Source: Streptomyces xanthochromogenes
GTDB lineage: Bacteria; Actinomycetota; Actinomycetes; Streptomycetales; Streptomycetaceae
Assembly: GCF_014650455.1 (NCBI RefSeq)
Contig: NZ_BMUZ01000014.1
Span: 186,001-250,000 of the forward strand
Reading direction: 5' to 3'
DNA: 64,000 bases
In this document: positions 42,542 through 50,900 of the stretch, piece after piece
Numbering within the stretch: position 1 is the first letter of the stretch
How the letters are laid out: every line of letters starts with the position of its first letter
Made by a program: the position numbers and the translations under genes
The notes under the pieces: generated by a model
Databases searched by the model: none
What the model was told of the DNA's origin: nothing
The model's input: the letters and a program-made list of their open reading frames with translations, nothing else

Positions 42542-44569
42542 ATGGACGTGAAGCGATACTTCCGTGGGCCGGTCATGTGGATCGTGCTGGCCGTCCTCGC
42601 CGTGGTCGTGTTGATGCAGGTCGTCGGCTCGTCGGGCGGCTACAAGACGGTCGACACATCCGATGTCGTTCAGGCGATCAACAACAAGCAGGTCGAACAG
42701 GCCAAGATCACCACTGGTGACAGTCAGGTCATCAAGATCGACCTGAAGGACGGCCAGAAGGTCAAGGGCAGCAGCAAGGTTCAGGCCAACTATATCGGTG
42801 ACGCCCAGGCGACCGACATGGCCAACCAGCTGCAGACCGGAGTGAAGGGCGGTGACATCCCGAAGGGGTACACCGTCTCGCCCGACAAGCAGAACCCGTT
42901 CCTCGGGATCCTGCTGTCCCTGCTCCCCTTCGTCCTCATCGTCGTGGTCTTCCTGTTCCTGATGAATCAGATGCAGGGCGGCGGCTCCCGAGTCATGAAC
43001 TTCGGGAAGTCCAAGGCCAAGCTCATCACCAAGGACACCCCGAAGACGACCTTCGCCGATGTGGCGGGGTCCGACGAGGCCGTCGAGGAACTGCACGAGA
43101 TCAAGGAGTTCCTCCAGGAGCCGGCGAAGTTCCAGGCCGTCGGCGCCAAGATCCCCAAGGGTGTGCTGCTCTACGGCCCGCCCGGTACGGGCAAGACGCT
43201 GCTCGCCCGCGCCGTCGCGGGTGAGGCCGGCGTTCCCTTCTACTCGATCTCCGGTTCCGACTTCGTCGAGATGTTCGTCGGTGTTGGCGCCTCGCGTGTG
43301 CGTGACCTGTTCGAGCAGGCCAAGGCGAACGCTCCGGCGATCGTCTTCGTCGACGAGATCGACGCCGTCGGCCGGCACCGCGGTGCGGGTCTCGGCGGCG
43401 GTCACGACGAGCGCGAGCAGACGCTCAACCAGCTGCTCGTCGAGATGGACGGCTTCGACGTGAAGGGCGGCGTCATCCTGATCGCCGCCACCAACCGGCC
43501 CGACATCCTCGACCCGGCGCTGCTGCGCCCCGGCCGCTTCGACCGCCAGATCGCGGTCGACCGCCCGGACATGCAGGGCCGTCTGGAGATCCTCAAGGTC
43601 CACCAGAAGGGCAAGCCGGTCGCCCCGGACGTCGACCTGTCGGCCGTCGCCCGTCGCACCCCCGGCTTCACCGGCGCCGACCTGGCGAACGTGCTGAACG
43701 AAGCGGCGCTCCTGACGGCGCGCAGCGACAAGAAGCTGGTCGACAACCACGCGCTGGACGAGGCGATCGACCGCGTCGTCGCGGGTCCGCAGAAGCGGAC
43801 GCGGATCATGTCCGAGAAGGAAAAGAAGATCACCGCGTACCACGAGGGCGGTCACGCCCTGGTCGCCGCGGCTTCCCCCAACTCGGACCCGGTCCACAAG
43901 ATCACCATCCTGTCGCGCGGCCGGGCCCTGGGCTACACCATGGTCCTGCCGGACGAGGACAAGTACTCGACCACGCGCAACGAAATGCTCGACCAGCTGG
44001 CGTACATGCTGGGCGGGCGCGCGGCCGAGGAGCTCGTCTTCCACGACCCGACGACGGGCGCGGCCAACGACATCGAGAAGGCCACGGCCACCGCGCGAGC
44101 GATGGTCACGCAGTACGGCATGACCGAGCGTCTGGGCGCGATCAAGTTCGGTGGCGACAACACCGAGCCGTTCCTCGGCCGTGAGATGGCGCACCAGCGC
44201 GACTACTCGGAAGAGGTCGCGGCGCTCGTCGACGAAGAGGTCAAGAAGCTCATCGAGACGGCGCACAACGAGGCCTGGGAGATCCTGGTCGAGAACCGCG
44301 ACATCCTCGACAACCTGGTCCTGCAGCTCCTGGAGAAGGAGACGCTGGGCAAGGAGCAGATCGCCGAGGTCTTCGCCGGCATCGTCAAGCGCCCGGCCCG
44401 CCCGGCCTGGACCGGCTCCTCGCGGCGTACGCCGTCGACGAGGCCGCCGGTGCTCTCGCCCAAGGAGCTGGCGCTCACCAACGGCGCCACCACGAGCACC
44501 AACGGCTCCACGCCCCTGGAGACGCCCACGGAGGCCATCCCGGCCCCCGAGGACCGTCCCGAGAGCTGA
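42542..44569 (+). CDS. ftsH: ATP-dependent zinc metalloprotease FtsH
   Basis: Membrane-bound AAA+ protease of 675 residues. Two membrane helices (about 12-28 and 121-141) enclose an extracellular domain. The AAA domain has Walker A GPPGTGKT (212-219), Walker B IVFVDEIDA and the SRH ATNRPDILDPALLRPGRFDR. The zinc site is HEGGH (434-438). The tail (from about 615) is Ser/Thr/Pro-rich and variable. The AGGAGGG at 42511-42517 is 24 bases from the ATG, too far for a normal ribosome site; ATG 42538 is out of frame. Upstream lies a direct repeat ACAGTCTT (42459 and 42472). Confidence 0.97.
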   Translation: MDVKRYFRGPVMWIVLAVLAVVVLMQVVGSSGGYKTVDTSDVVQAINNKQVEQAKITTGDSQVIKIDLKDGQKVKGSSKVQANYIGDAQATDMANQLQTGVKGGDIPKGYTVSPDKQNPFLGILLSLLPFVLIVVVFLFLMNQMQGGGSRVMNFGKSKAKLITKDTPKTTFADVAGSDEAVEELHEIKEFLQEPAKFQAVGAKIPKGVLLYGPPGTGKTLLARAVAGEAGVPFYSISGSDFVEMFVGVGASRVRDLFEQAKANAPAIVFVDEIDAVGRHRGAGLGGGHDEREQTLNQLLVEMDGFDVKGGVILIAATNRPDILDPALLRPGRFDRQIAVDRPDMQGRLEILKVHQKGKPVAPDVDLSAVARRTPGFTGADLANVLNEAALLTARSDKKLVDNHALDEAIDRVVAGPQKRTRIMSEKEKKITAYHEGGHALVAAASPNSDPVHKITILSRGRALGYTMVLPDEDKYSTTRNEMLDQLAYMLGGRAAEELVFHDPTTGAANDIEKATATARAMVTQYGMTERLGAIKFGGDNTEPFLGREMAHQRDYSEEVAALVDEEVKKLIETAHNEAWEILVENRDILDNLVLQLLEKETLGKEQIAEVFAGIVKRPARPAWTGSSRRTPSTRPPVLSPKELALTNGATTSTNGSTPLETPTEAIPAPEDRPES

Positions 44570-44572
44570 GCA

Positions 44573-44636
44573 CCGGGGCCGCACCGGCCCCGGAATGCAT
44601 GCCGCGCCCCCCAGGTTTTAGCCTGTGGGGGCGCGG
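44573..44636 (+). terminator. Two hairpins behind ftsH
   Basis: CCGGGGCC-GCACC-GGCCCCGG (44573-44593) is a perfect 8-bp stem. CGCGCCCCCCAGG and CCTGTGGGGGCGCG (44604-44636) form a second stem with one mismatch. They separate ftsH from folE, which starts 50 bp further on. Confidence 0.7.
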
Positions 44637-44685
44637 GTGTTTTCCGGCCACGCGCATGGATTGACAGTCGAGGAACGAGGCACAG

Positions 44686-45291
44686 ATGACCGACCCGGTG
44701 ACGCTGGACGGCGAGGCCAAGATCGGCGAGTTCGACGAGAAGCGGGCCGAGAACGCGGTGCGCGAGCTCCTCATAGCCGTCGGCGAGAACCCGGACCGCG
44801 AGGGCCTCCAGGAGACGCCGGCCCGCGTGGCGCGGGCCTACCGGGAGATCCTGGCGGGCCTGCGGCAGACGCCCGAGGAGGTCCTGACGACGACGTTCGA
44901 CCTCGGGCACGACGAGATGGTCCTGGTGAAGGACATCGAGATCGTTTCCCTCTGTGAGCATCACCTGCTGCCGTTCCACGGGGTGGCCCACGTCGGCTAC
45001 ATCCCCGCCGAGTCCGGCAAGATCACCGGCCTGTCCAAGCTGGCCCGCCTGGTGGACGTGTTCGCACGCAGGCCCCAGGTGCAGGAACGCCTCACGACCC
45101 AGGTGGCGGACTCGCTGATGCGCATCCTCGACGCGCGCGGCGCCATCGTGGTGATCGAGGCCGAGCACATGTGCATGTCGGTGCGCGGCATACGCAAGCC
45201 CGGTGCGAAGACGACGACGTCGGCGGTCCGCGGCCAGCTCCGCCACCCGGCGACGCGCAGCGAGGCGATGAGCCTGATCATGGCCCGCTGA
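44686..45291 (+). CDS. folE: GTP cyclohydrolase I
   Basis: First enzyme of folate synthesis; converts GTP to dihydroneopterin triphosphate. The protein has 201 residues. Zinc ligands lie in SLCEHHLLPFHGVAHVGYIP (Cys90 and the following histidines) and in EAEHMCMSVRGIRKPGA. Substrate-binding KLARLVDVFARRPQVQERLT is intact. Start ATG 44686 with GAGGAACGAGG ahead. It is the only fol gene on the plus strand; the other four lie convergent on the minus strand. Confidence 0.97.
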   Translation: MTDPVTLDGEAKIGEFDEKRAENAVRELLIAVGENPDREGLQETPARVARAYREILAGLRQTPEEVLTTTFDLGHDEMVLVKDIEIVSLCEHHLLPFHGVAHVGYIPAESGKITGLSKLARLVDVFARRPQVQERLTTQVADSLMRILDARGAIVVIEAEHMCMSVRGIRKPGAKTTTSAVRGQLRHPATRSEAMSLIMAR

Positions 45292-45326
45292 GCCGGACGA
45301 CCGCGGCCCACCGGGCCCGATGACAT

Positions 45327-45372
45327 CGGACGGCCCCGCCTCTCTGCCTCGGCAGGGGGACGGGGCCGTCCG
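45327..45372. terminator. Bidirectional terminator between folE and the DUF3180 gene
   Basis: CGGACGGCCCCG (45327-45338) and CGGGGCCGTCCG (45361-45372) form a perfect 12-bp stem, with a smaller GCCTCGGCAGG-type pairing in the loop. It lies between two convergent genes and can serve both. Confidence 0.85.
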
Positions 45373-45393
45373 GCGTTGCTTGGTGACGGCGGG

Positions 45394-45873
45394 TCAGGTG
45401 ACCGGGGCCGTGGTGTCGTCCTCGTCCTCGGGGAGCTTGCAGACGCGCTCCAGGAACAGGGCGGCGGCCACCACCGCGATTCCGGCGAGGACCGAGAAGC
45501 CGGCGTAGATCGCCTGGTCGCGGCGGGCCGGGACGTCGAGGTAGCTGAGCAGGTAGACGCCCGTGCCGCCGTACATCCCGCAGACCAGGGCCGCGACCAG
45601 GGCGCTGGCCTGGCCGAAGACGACCGCGCGGGCCGCCATCAGGGGCTCCACGCCCTTGGCGCCCGGGCGGCGCTCGCGCTGGGCCCGCAGCCGGGCGCGG
45701 ATGGACAGGCCGGTCGCCAGCAGGACGACGGCGATCACGCCGAGCACGATGGGTGCCGCGAGCGGCACGCTCGGCAGGGTGGACACCGAGTCCCACAGCC
45801 GGGCGCCCGCCCAGGAGAGCACGCCGGCGATGACGAACAACCCGGCCAGCACGCCCAGGCGCAGTTGCTTCAC
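45394..45873 (-). CDS. DUF3180 membrane protein
   Basis: Membrane protein of 159 residues with four helices: LRLGVLAGLFVIAGVLSWAG, VPLAAPIVLGVIAVVLLATG, a third around RAVVFGQASALVAALVCGMY, and AIYAGFSVLAGIAVVAAALF. These and the GQASALVAALVCGMYGG block match DUF3180, found at the end of folate operons in actinobacteria. GTG 45873 follows GAAGGG. The gene is 49 bp downstream of folK in the same direction. Function unknown. Confidence 0.9.
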   Translation of the reverse strand: MKQLRLGVLAGLFVIAGVLSWAGARLWDSVSTLPSVPLAAPIVLGVIAVVLLATGLSIRARLRAQRERRPGAKGVEPLMAARAVVFGQASALVAALVCGMYGGTGVYLLSYLDVPARRDQAIYAGFSVLAGIAVVAAALFLERVCKLPEDEDDTTAPVT

Positions 45874-45922
45874 GGAGTAGGGCCCTTCGCGTCTCGAGTG
45901 ATCGACCTCAGAAGCGTAACGA

Positions 45923-46537
45923 CTACTCGGGCAGGCGGAGTTCCAGATCGGCGCGCGGCTGGACGCCGGTGCGGCCGACGCCGGTCAGCAGGTCGGCGAT
46001 CGCGCCGTGGCCGGGCAGCTGGGCCTCGGGGTCCACGTCGAGCCACGGGGCGAGCACGAAGGCGCGCTCGTGGGCGCGCGGGTGGGGCAGCGTGAGGACC
46101 GGGTCGTCGGAGACGACGTCGGCGTACGAGACGATGTCGACGTCGATGGTGCGCGGGCCCCAGCGCTCGTCCCGGACCCGGTCGAAGGCCTCTTCGATGG
46201 CGTGGCCGCGCTCCAGGAGCGAGGCCGGGGGCAGGGTCGTCTTCACGACCACGACCGCGTTGAAGTAGGACGGCTGGGAGCCGGGGTCGACGCCCCAGGG
46301 CTCGGTCTCGTACACCGGCGAGACGGCTTTGACGCGCAGGCCCGGAGTGTCCTCCAGGGCGTCGATGGCGCCCTGGAGCGTCTCCAGGCGGTTGCCCAGG
46401 TTCGACCCGAGGGCGATGACCGCGCGGCGCGGGTTGGAGAGCGTCATGTCCGCCGCGTCCACCTGCTCGACCACGGAGGCGGGCACCGGCTGTACGGTCG
46501 GGTCGCTCTGCGCGGCCCCCTGCGAGAACACGGTCAT
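45923..46537 (-). CDS. folK: 2-amino-4-hydroxy-6-hydroxymethyldihydropteridine pyrophosphokinase
   Basis: HPPK of folate synthesis; activates 6-hydroxymethyl-dihydropterin with ATP. The protein has 204 residues with an N-terminal extension of about 40 ahead of AVIALGSNLGNRLETLQGAI. The signature RDERWGPRTIDVDIVSYAD holds the two magnesium-binding Asp, and LTLPHPRAHERAFVLAPW follows. Its ATG overlaps the folB stop as ATGA, so translation is coupled. Confidence 0.95.
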   Translation of the reverse strand: MTVFSQGAAQSDPTVQPVPASVVEQVDAADMTLSNPRRAVIALGSNLGNRLETLQGAIDALEDTPGLRVKAVSPVYETEPWGVDPGSQPSYFNAVVVVKTTLPPASLLERGHAIEEAFDRVRDERWGPRTIDVDIVSYADVVSDDPVLTLPHPRAHERAFVLAPWLDVDPEAQLPGHGAIADLLTGVGRTGVQPRADLELRLPE

Positions 46538-46893
46538 ACTCGGCTCCGGGTGATGGTGATGGTCACGTCGTCGAACGGGACGGTGATCGGTGCGTCGGGC
46601 TTGTGGACGACCACCTCCACCTCCTGGACCCCTTCGTGCTTGAGGCACTGCTGGGCGATCCGCTCGGCGAGCGTCTCGATCAGGTCGACGGGCTCGCCCT
46701 GGACGACGTCCACGACCTCCTCGGCCACCACGCCGTAGTGCACGGTCTTCGCCAGGTCGTCGTCGGCCGCCGCGAGGCGGGTGTCGAGGCCGAGCACCAG
46801 GTCCACGATGAAGGTCTGGCCCTCTTCGCGTTCCCGGGGGAAGACGCCATGGTGCCCACGGGCCTTGAGGCCGCGCAGCGCGACACGATCCAC
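46534..46893 (-). CDS. folB: Dihydroneopterin aldolase
   Basis: Cleaves dihydroneopterin to 6-hydroxymethyl-dihydropterin. The protein has 119 residues if started at GTG 46893 (VDRVALRGLKARGHHGVF). I chose it because AGGAG is 8 bases ahead; the in-frame GTG at 46902 overlaps that AGGAG. Typical blocks are LRGLKARGHHGVFPRERE with the pterin-site residues, TVHYGVVAEEV and VDLIETLAERIAQQCL (catalytic Glu). It overlaps folK by 4 bp. Confidence 0.94.
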   Translation of the reverse strand: MDRVALRGLKARGHHGVFPREREEGQTFIVDLVLGLDTRLAAADDDLAKTVHYGVVAEEVVDVVQGEPVDLIETLAERIAQQCLKHEGVQEVEVVVHKPDAPITVPFDDVTITITRSRV

Positions 46894-47112
46894 GCGAATC
46901 ACTCCTGCTGTCGTTGGTCAGACGGGCATGCGGCCGCGTGCGGGCGGCACCGTGCCCACAATCGAATCTACCTGCGGGCACTGACACTGCTCGCCCACGG
47001 GGGCTATGGACAGATCTGGACAGGCCTGGTAGCCGCCCCTACCCGATGACTCCCGGTTCAATCCCCCGAGACGTCGGCTTCAACCCTCCGAAGTCCCCAA
47101 ACGTGCCCGGAT

Positions 47113-47574
47113 TCAGTCCTCTTCCGACTCTTCGTCGCCCGATTCGGCCAGTACCGGCGAGCCGTGGTGGGACCAGAGCCGCCAGCCCTCGGATGTGCGG
47201 CGGAACACATTGGTGGCGACCACGAGCTGCCCGACGAGCGGGCCCAGTTCGCCGCTCTCCTCGGCGGGGCCGCCGCTGAGGATGTTCTCGGTGCAGGTGA
47301 CGAGCGCGGTCTCGCCGAGGATGACGACCTTCACGTCGGTCAGGAAGAACTGGATGTACTCCGTGTTCGCCATGATCAGTGCGTACGAGCGGAGCACCTC
47401 GCCGCGTCCGGAGAGCACCGGCCAGCCCGGATGGACGCAGGAGATCCCGGTGTCGCCGGCCTCGGTGGCGTCCAGCCAGAGGGCGGAAAGCTCGTCGAAG
47501 TCGCCCCGCTCCAGGGTCTCGTAGAACGCCGTGTTGGCGCGCTCGACCGCCTCGCTCTCGGTGCGCGGGCTCAC
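47113..47574 (-). CDS. NTF2-like (SnoaL-type) protein inside the folate cluster
   Basis: A 153-residue protein with the cone-shaped NTF2 fold: AVERANTAFYETLERGDFDE, LWLDATEAGDTGISCVHPGW, LSGRGEVLRSYALIMANTEY and VATNVFRRTSEGWRLWSHHG. The tail is very acidic (ESGDEESEED). GTG 47574 overlaps the folP stop (GTGA), so it is translated with folP. Its role is unknown; the position argues for a link to pterin or folate metabolism, although relatives act as isomerases or binding proteins. Confidence 0.88.
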   Translation of the reverse strand: MSPRTESEAVERANTAFYETLERGDFDELSALWLDATEAGDTGISCVHPGWPVLSGRGEVLRSYALIMANTEYIQFFLTDVKVVILGETALVTCTENILSGGPAEESGELGPLVGQLVVATNVFRRTSEGWRLWSHHGSPVLAESGDEESEED

Positions 47575-48431
47575 CGGGCTCCCTCGACGGCGCGTGCCAC
47601 GCGGACGGCGTCGGCGGTGGCCCGCACCTCGTGGACGCGGACCGCCCAGGCGCCCTCGTGGGCGGCGATGGCGGAGACGGCGGCGGTGGCCGCGTCGCGT
47701 TCGCGGGCGGGCGGCGGGGCGCCCTCGTGGCCGGCCAGGACGCGGCCGAGGAAGCGCTTGCGGGAGGCCGCGACCAGGACCGGACGGCCGAGCGCACGCA
47801 GTTCCGCGAGGTGGGCGAGGAGCGCGAGGTCGTGGTCGGCCTGCTTGGCGAAGCCGAGGCCGGGGTCGATGACGAGCCGCTCGGGGGCGATGCCGCCCTC
47901 GATGACGGCCTCGGTGCGAGCGCGGAGTTCGGCGACGACCTCGGCGACCACGTCGGTGTACACCGCGCGGGCGTTCATGTCCTGGCTGAATCCGCGCCAG
48001 TGCATGACGACGAAGGGGGCGCCGGTGGCGGCGACGGCGGGGATCATCGCCGGGTCGGCGAGGCCGCCGCTGACGTCGTTGACCAGGACCGCGCCGGCGG
48101 CGATCGCCTGCTCGGCGACGCGGGCGCGCATGGTGTCGACGGAGACGGTGACGCCCTCGGCGGCCAGGCCCCGTACGACGGGGATGACGCGGCGCAGTTC
48201 CTCGTCCTCGTCCACGCGGGAGGCGCCGGGGCGGGTGGACTCGCCGCCGACGTCGACCAGGTCGGCGCCCTCGGTGACGAGGTCGAGGCCGTGCTTGACG
48301 GCGGTGGAGGTGTCGAACCACCTGCCGCCGTCGGAGAAGGAGTCGGGCGTCACGTTGACCACGCCCATGACCGCGCAGCGGTCCCATTCGGGCAGGCCTT
48401 CGACGGACCCCCGCCCGTTCCACTTACTCAT
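47571..48431 (-). CDS. folP: Dihydropteroate synthase
   Basis: Joins 6-hydroxymethyl-dihydropterin pyrophosphate and p-aminobenzoate; target of sulfonamides. The protein has 286 residues. Signatures are VMGVVNVTPDSFSDGG and VDVGGESTRPGASRV, plus GAVLVNDVSGGLAD, LVIDPGLGFAKQADHDLALL and VAASRKRFLGRVL. First gene of the minus-strand folate unit, start ATG 48431, 16 bp after the MarR stop, so MarR may be in the same transcript. Confidence 0.96.
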   Translation of the reverse strand: MSKWNGRGSVEGLPEWDRCAVMGVVNVTPDSFSDGGRWFDTSTAVKHGLDLVTEGADLVDVGGESTRPGASRVDEDEELRRVIPVVRGLAAEGVTVSVDTMRARVAEQAIAAGAVLVNDVSGGLADPAMIPAVAATGAPFVVMHWRGFSQDMNARAVYTDVVAEVVAELRARTEAVIEGGIAPERLVIDPGLGFAKQADHDLALLAHLAELRALGRPVLVAASRKRFLGRVLAGHEGAPPPARERDAATAAVSAIAAHEGAWAVRVHEVRATADAVRVARAVEGAR

Positions 48432-48447
48432 ACGTCAAGCGTAGGCG

Positions 48448-48918
48448 TCAGCCGGGTGTTCCAGGACCACGCTCGGGGGTGGCGAAAAGGCGCTGGAGGA
48501 GATCGTGCAGGGCGACGCGGTCGGCGTCGGGGAGCCCGTCCAGGGCCGTGTGGGTGGCGAGCATGCCGGTGCGGACGGTCTCCACGGTGCGTACGCCGTC
48601 GTCGGTCAGGACGACGTTCTTGACGCGGCGGTCGGTGGGGCTGGGCTCGCGGCGCACCAGGGCGCGGGCTTCCAGGCGGTCGATGATTCCGGTCACGTTC
48701 GAGGCGTCGCAGTGCAGCGTGGTGGCGAGCGAGCGCATGGAGGCGGGGCCCCGGCGCAGCACGGTCAGGGTCTTGGCCTGGCTGGAGGTGAGGCCCTCGT
48801 CGGCGGCGGCCGAGGTGAAGTCGCCGTAGAAGCCGGCCAGGGAGTCCCAGATGGCGTCCATGAGCGCGGCGTTGCTGACGGCTTTGCTGACCCCGGTCGG
48901 GCGGCTGGTTCCTGGCAT
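48448..48918 (-). CDS. MarR-family transcriptional regulator
   Basis: Regulator of 156 residues from ATG 48918 (MPGTSRPTGV); GTG 48927 adds three. The winged helix is LTSSQAKTLTVLRRGPASMR, SLATTLHCDASNVTGIIDRL and the wing RREPSPTDRRVKNVVLTDDG. It is divergent from a DHA2 efflux gene, and the shared gap carries two inverted copies of a 14-bp palindromic site. It most likely represses both itself and the efflux gene until a drug or metabolite binds. Confidence 0.92.
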   Translation of the reverse strand: MPGTSRPTGVSKAVSNAALMDAIWDSLAGFYGDFTSAAADEGLTSSQAKTLTVLRRGPASMRSLATTLHCDASNVTGIIDRLEARALVRREPSPTDRRVKNVVLTDDGVRTVETVRTGMLATHTALDGLPDADRVALHDLLQRLFATPERGPGTPG

Positions 48919-48949
48919 GCCGTCCACTGTACCCGCGGCTCGACCAAAA

Positions 48950-49005
48950 CTTGACTACCTCAACCTTCGATGTTTACCTTCATTCAGTTGCTTGAGGTAA
49001 TCAAG
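48950..49005. promoter_or_regulatory. MarR operator pair
   Basis: CTTGACTACCTCAA (48950-48963) and TTGAGGTAATCAAG (48992-49005) are inverted copies of one 14-mer with a single mismatch. Each contains TTGA-N5-TCAA. They are centred 42 bp apart, four helical turns, between marR and the MFS gene, and the first lies 32 bp from the marR start. Confidence 0.7.
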
Positions 49006-49083
49006 CATCCATGTGTTCAAGTACCTGCTCCCGAGCGCCCTCGCGTGCTCGGGCGTACCTACTCCTGCCGTACGGAAGAAGAA

Positions 49084-50574
49084 GTGACCACTAACCAACG
49101 CCCCAGCGGCGGTACCGGGCTCGTCCTGGTCCTCGGCCTTGCCGCCATGGTCGTCTCGATGATGCAGACCCTGGTCGTGCCGATCCTCGGGATCATCCAG
49201 AACGACCTCGGCACCACCACCTCGGGCGTCAGCTGGGTCACCACCGCGACCCTGCTCTCGGCGGCCGTCTTCACCCCGCTGCTCGGCCGCTTCGGCGACA
49301 TGCACGGCAAGAAGCCGACGCTGATCGGCGTGCTCGTGGTCATGGTCGTGGGGTCCGTGCTCGCCGCCACCACCAGCTCGCTCGTCCTGCTGATCATCGG
49401 CCGGGTGCTCCAGGGCGCGGCCACCGCGATCTTCCCGCTGGCCCTTTCCGTGCTGCGCGAGGAGATACCGGCGCAGAAGCTGCACGGCGCGATGGCGCTG
49501 GTCAGCGGAACCCTCGCGTTCGGCAGCGGGCTCGCGCTCGTCGGTGCCGGGCTGCTCACGCAGGGCTCGCACCCCGACTACCACCGGGTGTTCTGGCTCG
49601 CGGTGATCCTCGCGGTCCTCGCCCTCGTCGCGGTCGTCGCGGTCGTGCCGGCCTCCCGCAACAAGACGGGCGGACGCACCGACTGGCTCGGCGCGGCCAC
49701 GCTGGCCGCCTTCCTCGTCCTGCTCCTGCTGCCGATCTCGCAGGGCCACGAATGGGGCTGGTCCTCCGCCCGTACGGTCGGGCTCTTCGTCGGCGCGGTC
49801 GTGATGGCCGGGGTGTGGGTGCTGGTGGAACGCAAGGTCGCGGCGCCCATGGTCGACATGCGGATGTTCGCGCACCGGCCGGTGCTCTTCACCAACCTGG
49901 CCGGTCTGCTTCTCGGCTTCGCGATGTTCTCGCAGTTCATCGGCGTCTCGTACCTGGTGCAGATGCCGGACCGGCTCACCGGGTACGGGTTCTCCGCCTC
50001 GGTGCTGCGGGCATCCGTCGAGTACCTGCTGCCGACGACCCTGATCTCGCTGGTCGCGGCGCCGCTCGGCGGGCAGCTGGTCGGACGGATCGGGGCGCGC
50101 TTCACGCTCGCCGCGGGCGCGGCCTTCGGTGTGCTCGGCTTCGCCTGGCTGACCGGGGCGCACGACTCGACGGCGTCCGTGATCCTCGCGGGCATGCTGA
50201 TCGGAGCGGCGATCAGTTTCGGGTACGCGGCGATGCCGGCGCTCATCGTGGCGAGCGTCCCGCACCACCAGACGGGGATCGCGAACGGGATCAACTCGAT
50301 CTCGCGGTCCGTCGGTTCCGCGATCGCCAGCGCGGTGATCACTTCGCTGCTCGCCTCGAAGGTGCTGTCCGGCCTGCCGGCCGGGGTGCCTCCGCTGCCG
50401 GCGGAGAGCCAGTTCACGCTCAGCTTCGCGTTGGCCGGGATCGCGTTCGTGCTCGTGGTGGGGGTGGCTCTGGTGGGGCTGTCCTCCGACGGGCTCCGGG
50501 CGCGGCGGGTCACGGCGTCCTCGGAGGCCCCGGACCCCGACCCGACCCCGGAGCCCGAGCTCCAGCAGGCCTGA
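49084..50574 (+). CDS. DHA2-type MFS drug transporter
   Basis: Fourteen-helix proton antiporter of 496 residues from GTG 49084 (VTTNQRPSGG), with GGAAG 5 to 9 bases ahead. The open frame upstream (from 48970) crosses the operators and is not coding. Motifs include LGIIQNDLGTTTSGVSWVTT, TPLLGRFGDMHGKKPTLIGV (motif A) and IIGRVLQGAATAIFPLAL (motif B/C area). The C-terminus is acidic and Pro-rich. Controlled by the divergent MarR gene. Confidence 0.93.
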   Translation: MTTNQRPSGGTGLVLVLGLAAMVVSMMQTLVVPILGIIQNDLGTTTSGVSWVTTATLLSAAVFTPLLGRFGDMHGKKPTLIGVLVVMVVGSVLAATTSSLVLLIIGRVLQGAATAIFPLALSVLREEIPAQKLHGAMALVSGTLAFGSGLALVGAGLLTQGSHPDYHRVFWLAVILAVLALVAVVAVVPASRNKTGGRTDWLGAATLAAFLVLLLLPISQGHEWGWSSARTVGLFVGAVVMAGVWVLVERKVAAPMVDMRMFAHRPVLFTNLAGLLLGFAMFSQFIGVSYLVQMPDRLTGYGFSASVLRASVEYLLPTTLISLVAAPLGGQLVGRIGARFTLAAGAAFGVLGFAWLTGAHDSTASVILAGMLIGAAISFGYAAMPALIVASVPHHQTGIANGINSISRSVGSAIASAVITSLLASKVLSGLPAGVPPLPAESQFTLSFALAGIAFVLVVGVALVGLSSDGLRARRVTASSEAPDPDPTPEPELQQA

Positions 50575-50900
50575 CCCCCCGGGTGCCGGCCCCCGCGCCC
50601 CCTGGGCTCCGCCCGGGGGGGTTTGCCCACCCGCCCGCCCGTTGCCCGGGGTTGGTTGGGTTCCGGCTCCCTGGGGCTGCGCCCCAGACCCCCGGGGGTT
50701 TGCCCACCCGCCCGCCCGGTGCTCGGGGTTGGTTGGGTCCAGGTCCCTGGGGCTGCGCCCCAGACCCCCTGAGGGGCTGCGCCCCTCGAACCCCCGCAAG
50801 GGGCTCCGCCCCCTGCACCCCCGTTCGCGCCTGAACGGCGCTCGTCCTCAAACGCCGGACAGGCTGAAGGTGCCTGCGCCGGCCAGCACCGGTACTGCCA
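50575..50900 (+). repeat. Head modules of composite intergenic element 6
   Basis: Behind the MFS stop two rounds of TTTGCCCACCCGCCCGCCCG, CGGGGTTGGTTGGGTTCC-like sequence and GGGGCTGCGCCCC hairpin follow each other, then GGGGCTGCGCCCC and GGGGCTCCGCCCC, then CGTTCGCGCCTGAACG (50822-50837), GCGCTCGTCCTCAA and CGCCGGACAGGCTG. Nearly the same sequence and order as elements 1 and 3, which are more than 30 kb away. Confidence 0.88.

Noticed and set aside
46894..46902. GTG 46902 as folB start
   Set aside because: It overlaps the AGGAG sequence that is ideally placed for GTG 46893.
48970..49083. N-terminal extension of the DHA2 transporter
   Set aside because: It covers the MarR operator and is not similar to the family; GTG 49084 has a ribosome site and gives the normal length.
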